Assembly: GCF_016125955.1 (NCBI RefSeq)
Contig: NZ_JADEVE010000273.1
Span: 124,001 to 188,000, forward strand
Direction of reading: 5' to 3'
Length of the DNA: 64,000 bases
Source: Acetomicrobium sp. S15 = DSM 107314
GTDB taxonomy: Bacteria; Synergistota; Synergistia; Synergistales; Thermosynergistaceae
Shown here: positions 60,855 through 64,000 of the stretch, piece after piece
Layout: each line of letters starts with the position of its first letter
Numbering within the stretch: position 1 is the first letter of the stretch
Made by a program: the position numbers and the translations under genes
The notes under the pieces: model-generated
What the model saw: only the letters and a program-made list of their open reading frames with translations
The model's database searches: none
Told to the model about the DNA's origin: nothing

Positions 60855-62174
60855 ATGGAGGAAATTGTCGTGCGAAAGTTCCTTAAAATGCCAAAGCCGA
60901 TCCTCGAGGCCGGCACGGAAGATGTGAGAGCCGCGGTCGAGGACATAATAGTGGCCGTTAGAGAAAAAGGGGACGCGGCTATAAAGCTCATCTCTCAGAG
61001 GATAGACGGCGTAGAGGATCTGCGCATCCAAGTGCCCTCCGAAGAGGTCGCCAAGGCCTATCGTTTGGTTCCGGATTCAGTGGTAGAAGATCTGCGCTTT
61101 GCGGCCAGGCAAGTCCACAACTTCGCCCGAGCTCAATTGGAATCCATCAGGCCCTTGGAGGTCGAGATCCTCCCGGGTGTGCATCTCGGCCACCGGGTGA
61201 TCCCGCTTGCCTCGTGCGGAGCCTATGTCCCCGGGGGGCGCCACCCTTTGCCTTCGTCGGCGTTGATGTCCATCATTCCAGCGCGAGTTGCCGGCGTAAA
61301 GCGAATTATCGCCTGTTCTCCTCCGTCCCGCGATATCCGTGGCATAAATCCGGTGACTTTAGTGGCCATGGATATAGCCGGGGCCTCCGATATCTATGCT
61401 ATCGGCGGGGCTCAGGCCATCGCCGCCATGGCCTACGGCACCGAGACGGTCGAGGCGGTAGACCTCATCGCAGGGCCCGGCAACCAATATGTAACCGAGG
61501 CCAAAAGGCAGGTCAGCGGCGATGTGGGGATAGACTTCCTTGCAGGACCGAGTGAGGTTCTCATAATAGCTGACGAAAGCGCCAGCCCCGCTTATGTAGC
61601 CTGCGATTTGTTGGCTCAGTCCGAGCACGATCCTCAAGCGAGGGGGATTTTGGTCACCACGAGCGAAGAGTTGGGGCAGAAGGTCATGCGTGAAGTGGAA
61701 TCCAGGCTGGAGGGGCTTCCCACAGCAGATGTCGCCAGGGCTTCGTGGGAGAATCATGGCCAAGTGATCGCAGTGGACGATATGGGGGAGGCGATAGACA
61801 TCGCCAACGAGATCGCCCCCGAACACCTGGAGATGCATGTCGAAAACCCGGACGGTTTAATTGGATGTTTACGGAACTACGGATCTTTATTTATAGGTGG
61901 ATTATCGGCCGAAGTTTTTGGGGACTACGCGACCGGGACCAATCACATCCTCCCGACGATGGGGAGCTCACGATTCACCGGGGGGCTTTGGGTTGGGACC
62001 TTCTTGAAAGTGGCCACTCACCAGCGCCTCGAGTCGAAGGGGGTCAGGCAAATTGCCCACGTGGCCGGGCGCCTCGCTGAAGTTGAGGGGCTATTCGCAC
62101 ATCGGGCCGCGGCCATGATCCGCATCGAAGACCAAACACAAGGTGCAGGTGCTGATGTGGAGGACAAGGGATAA
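60855..62174 (+). CDS. HisD-family dehydrogenase, sulfopropanediol-dehydrogenase-like paralogue
   Basis: 439 residues. All four HisD zinc ligands are seen: Gln and His in [11 protein letters not shown], Asp in [10 protein letters not shown], and the late His in [11 protein letters not shown]. But [14 protein letters not shown] and, after [16 protein letters not shown], the segment [14 protein letters not shown] are closer to HpsN-type paralogues than to biosynthetic HisD, and no his gene adjoins. It probably oxidises an alcohol to an acid with NAD in two steps; the substrate is unknown. ATG start with GGATGGAGG just upstream. Confidence 0.85.
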   Translation: MEEIVVRKFLKMPKPILEAGTEDVRAAVEDIIVAVREKGDAAIKLISQRIDGVEDLRIQVPSEEVAKAYRLVPDSVVEDLRFAARQVHNFARAQLESIRPLEVEILPGVHLGHRVIPLASCGAYVPGGRHPLPSSALMSIIPARVAGVKRIIACSPPSRDIRGINPVTLVAMDIAGASDIYAIGGAQAIAAMAYGTETVEAVDLIAGPGNQYVTEAKRQVSGDVGIDFLAGPSEVLIIADESASPAYVACDLLAQSEHDPQARGILVTTSEELGQKVMREVESRLEGLPTADVARASWENHGQVIAVDDMGEAIDIANEIAPEHLEMHVENPDGLIGCLRNYGSLFIGGLSAEVFGDYATGTNHILPTMGSSRFTGGLWVGTFLKVATHQRLESKGVRQIAHVAGRLAEVEGLFAHRAAAMIRIEDQTQGAGADVEDKG

Positions 62175-62289
62175 AAACCGGCTACGGTGGTTTCCCTGAA
62201 TGGGCTTTGAGGATTTGTGCGAGGTCAAAACCTCGGGTCGAGAAGAAAGATGGTCGATAGAGAACTGCCTTTAGGAAGGGAGAATGGCA

Positions 62290-63039
62290 ATGAAAAACAA
62301 GATACCCGTTAGGCTTAAAAAGGAACCATTGCTCGAAGCCGTATGGGAAATTCGCTTCTCCGGAACCAAGGCATCTGTCGCTGACTTAATGCCCGGGATG
62401 CTTTTCAGTACACTATCAGGCAGGTATAAGGATATCATCAGATTGCCCGCAGCAGATATCCCAGCTACTATCGTTGAGCACGATCCTAACCTGCGCTACG
62501 CGCCTAAAATAAGGTTGGAGGACGGCAATCAAGTTGTTCAAATAGGCGAACATGTCATTTCTTTGAACTGTCGCAGGCCATATTCTGGGTGGACGCAATT
62601 TTCCGCCGACATTCGTGAGCTCGCTAAAGCTGTTCAAGATACCGGCTTGATTGAAAGGCTGGAAAGGTTTTCTCTGAGGTATATAGATTTGATCCAATTG
62701 GCACAACCCATTGGCCTTGATTGCCTTAATCTTATATTAAAGATGGGAGAATACGAGATCAATACGAGACCTGTTGAATTGCGAACCAAAATTGAGGAAG
62801 ATGACTTAATCCACATCGTTCAAATCACCTCGCCTGCCGAGGTTGTAATCCCTAAGGAGGGGGGACGACTCAAAGGTGTCCTTTTGGATATTGATACTAT
62901 CAGATTGCTGGCCGAAAAAGGATCGTGGTATGATATAAACGAACATCTTGATGATGTGCATATGGCTTGCAAAAAGATGTTTTTTAGCTTGTTGAAGCCA
63001 GAGACGATTGACAAATTAGAACCGGAATACGGGGTGTAA
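62290..63039 (+). CDS. TIGR04255-like protein
   Basis: 249 residues from the ATG at 62290 (AGGAAGGGAG 7 nt upstream). N-terminal PVRLKKEPLLEAVWEIRF and the C-terminal half (RFSLRYIDLIQLAQP..., LKGVLLDIDTIRLL, then FFSLLKPETIDKLEP) match the pattern of the sporadically distributed TIGR04255 family, whose role is unknown. Directly followed by an antitoxin-like gene and a PIN gene, so it may be part of a toxin-antitoxin or defence-type module. Confidence 0.7.
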   Translation: MKNKIPVRLKKEPLLEAVWEIRFSGTKASVADLMPGMLFSTLSGRYKDIIRLPAADIPATIVEHDPNLRYAPKIRLEDGNQVVQIGEHVISLNCRRPYSGWTQFSADIRELAKAVQDTGLIERLERFSLRYIDLIQLAQPIGLDCLNLILKMGEYEINTRPVELRTKIEEDDLIHIVQITSPAEVVIPKEGGRLKGVLLDIDTIRLLAEKGSWYDINEHLDDVHMACKKMFFSLLKPETIDKLEPEYGV

Positions 63040-63042
63040 GAT

Positions 63043-63414
63043 ATGACTTATTCCTCAACTTTGACGAGTGAAATGCTGTGGCGAACGGACGTTGGCGTTA
63101 TGTCTCCGCTTTTGCCTGACGTATTGCCCTGCTTTGTCGAGCGAGAGCGCAAGAATGGATATGAGTCTCCTCAACTGCTGACCGTTTTTATGTCGCCGGT
63201 CAGCCGGGAAAAGAGCACTACTCAGGTAACCGAGGCTATCTCGTCTAAATGGGAAACTGGCTTTACCCCGCAGACGGTTCTGGGTAAAAAGCTTATAGCT
63301 TTACGAAACAAGGCTATTGCCGCGGGCGTGCAACTTCTCAGCGAAGAGGGAGTACTTGAAGAGGTAAAACGGCGCCGGGGAGAGCTTGAAGGCGATGAAA
63401 CGGACCTATATTGA
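63043..63414 (+). CDS. Antitoxin-like small protein
   Basis: 123 residues, 3 nt after the previous gene. I do not recognise a family. The end is helical and charged (LIALRNKAIAAGVQLLSEEG, then VLEEVKRRRGELEGDE), as in many antitoxins that wrap a PIN toxin. It overlaps the PIN gene start, the usual antitoxin-first order. Confidence 0.6.
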   Translation: MTYSSTLTSEMLWRTDVGVMSPLLPDVLPCFVERERKNGYESPQLLTVFMSPVSREKSTTQVTEAISSKWETGFTPQTVLGKKLIALRNKAIAAGVQLLSEEGVLEEVKRRRGELEGDETDLY

Positions 63415-63799
63415 TGCGAATGTTCTCATTGCAGCTTTTCAAGGCGAAGAGTCGGTTGCCAGGCGTGCCTTTCAGGTGTTGGATGATCCAAACCGAGAGA
63501 TAGTGGTCAGCGACTATCTCAAGCTTGAAGTGCTCCCCAAGCCGACATTTCTTAAAAAACAGGAAGAGGTCGAATTCATGAAGGCTATCTTCGATAGCGC
63601 ATCGGAGAACGTAGTGACGTCGTCAAGACTGACCGAGTGCGCACTCAACATGGCGTCAAAATACGACATGACGCCCATCGATGCACTTCATATCGGGGCC
63701 GCGATCATATCCGGCGTCGATGAACTTGTGACGATGGAGAAAGCGACAAAGCCGATGTGCAAGGTAGCGGAGGTCAAAGTAGTATCCCTGCATTCATAA
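63395..63799 (+). CDS. PIN-domain protein (probable VapC-like RNase toxin)
   Basis: 134 residues from the ATG at 63395 (GGGGAGAG about 10 nt upstream; the TTG at 63386 is too close to it). PIN acidic residues: Asp in TYIDANVLIAAF, Glu in YLKLEVLPKP, Asp in TPIDALHIGAA, and the late Glu region ELVTMEKATKP. It would cleave RNA with Mg. Start lies inside the upstream antitoxin-like gene by 20 nt, suggesting coupled translation. Confidence 0.82.
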   Translation: MKRTYIDANVLIAAFQGEESVARRAFQVLDDPNREIVVSDYLKLEVLPKPTFLKKQEEVEFMKAIFDSASENVVTSSRLTECALNMASKYDMTPIDALHIGAAIISGVDELVTMEKATKPMCKVAEVKVVSLHS

Positions 63800-63831
63800 C
63801 CCAAGTTGGCTAATACAATTGGCTCCTGCAT

Positions 63832-63876
63832 GCTATCCGATCAACGTTAAGATTGATGTTAAATTGATCGGATAGC
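63832..63876. terminator. Inverted repeat after the PIN module
   Basis: Perfect 13-bp arms (63832-63844 and 63864-63876) around a 19-nt loop, 30 bp after the PIN stop. No T run; probably the terminator of the module or a boundary repeat. Confidence 0.5.
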
Positions 63877-63942
63877 TGTGTCTATGAACTCGGCCGGCGC
63901 GTTTGATTATTTTCTGGCAAATCATGGTTGATTTTTATTCCT

Positions 63943-63961
63943 AATGCAACTGAGTTGCATT
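63943..63961. promoter_or_regulatory. 19-bp operator-like palindrome near window end
   Basis: AATGCAAC-TGA-GTTGCATT is a perfect 8-bp inverted repeat. Its right arm supplies a -35-like TTGCAT with a weak -10 (TAATCT) 17 bp on, so it probably controls a gene to the right of the window. The regulator is not identified. Confidence 0.45.
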
Positions 63962-64000
63962 TTGTAAAAGACAGTGTTAATCTTTGTAGAAATATGTGGA

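Overview
The window looks like chromosomal DNA of an anaerobic, amino-acid-using bacterium with a Gram-negative-type envelope. A Synergistota member is my best guess, from gene content only: osmoregulated-glucan genes (opgGH), many small Fe-S proteins, a branched-chain amino acid ABC system, and a purine/oxamate-type catabolic island with molybdenum hydroxylase genes. No rRNA, tRNA, CRISPR array or prophage was seen. Genes are tightly packed, with many 4-nt ATGA/GTGA overlaps and several tail-to-tail pairs whose stop codons touch or overlap.

Layout. 1-2.1 kb: 5' end of pstC, pstS under a Pho-box-like promoter, and a cation efflux gene. 2.2-6.5 kb: ccdA-tlpA thiol-redox pair, an omega-amidase-like nitrilase and a chemoreceptor. 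6.5-16.4 kb: a pterin/cofactor-flavoured stretch (dihydropterin-synthase-like MBL protein, QueG-like Fe-S protein, TenA, DUF1847, nucleoside hydrolase, LarB, a LarC lacking its second domain, an MptA/FolE2-type GTP cyclohydrolase with an unknown N-terminal domain, a ThDP enzyme with a small partner, and a polysaccharide deacetylase). 16.5-21.2 kb: a complete liv-type ABC operon. 21.4-22.6 kb: an intact IS630-type element with recognisable ends. 22.6-28.3 kb: an unknown acidic protein, an MBL hydrolase, and a gntR-ferredoxin-Cys protein operon with an operator on its promoter. 28.1-30.6 kb: an alkaline phosphatase/metallophosphoesterase fusion coupled to a lysine-less biotinyl-like protein. 30.8-37.9 kb: UxaA-type dehydratase subunits, an alpha-oxoamine synthase and opgGH. 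37.9-43.1 kb: a minus-strand run pucR-cobB-exported protein-pheA-radical SAM.

43.4-60.7 kb is the most interesting region. A large plus-strand island faces pucR: a class III CoA-transferase, all three proteins of the AllFGH (FdrA/DUF1116/DUF2877) oxamate carbamoyltransferase type plus a separate 60-residue 'NIG...DWRPP' protein, a cyclase-family hydrolase, a nitrilase-type amidase, one NCS1 and two NCS2 nucleobase transporters, a three-subunit molybdenum hydroxylase, a nitroreductase, and Moco cytidylyltransferase and XdhC maturation genes. I infer uptake, hydroxylation, ring opening and carbamoyl transfer on a purine or related N-heterocycle. 60.8-62.2 kb: a HisD-family dehydrogenase that looks more like the sulfopropanediol-dehydrogenase paralogues than biosynthetic HisD. 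62.3-63.8 kb: a three-gene TIGR04255-like/antitoxin-like/PIN module, followed by inverted repeats at the window end.
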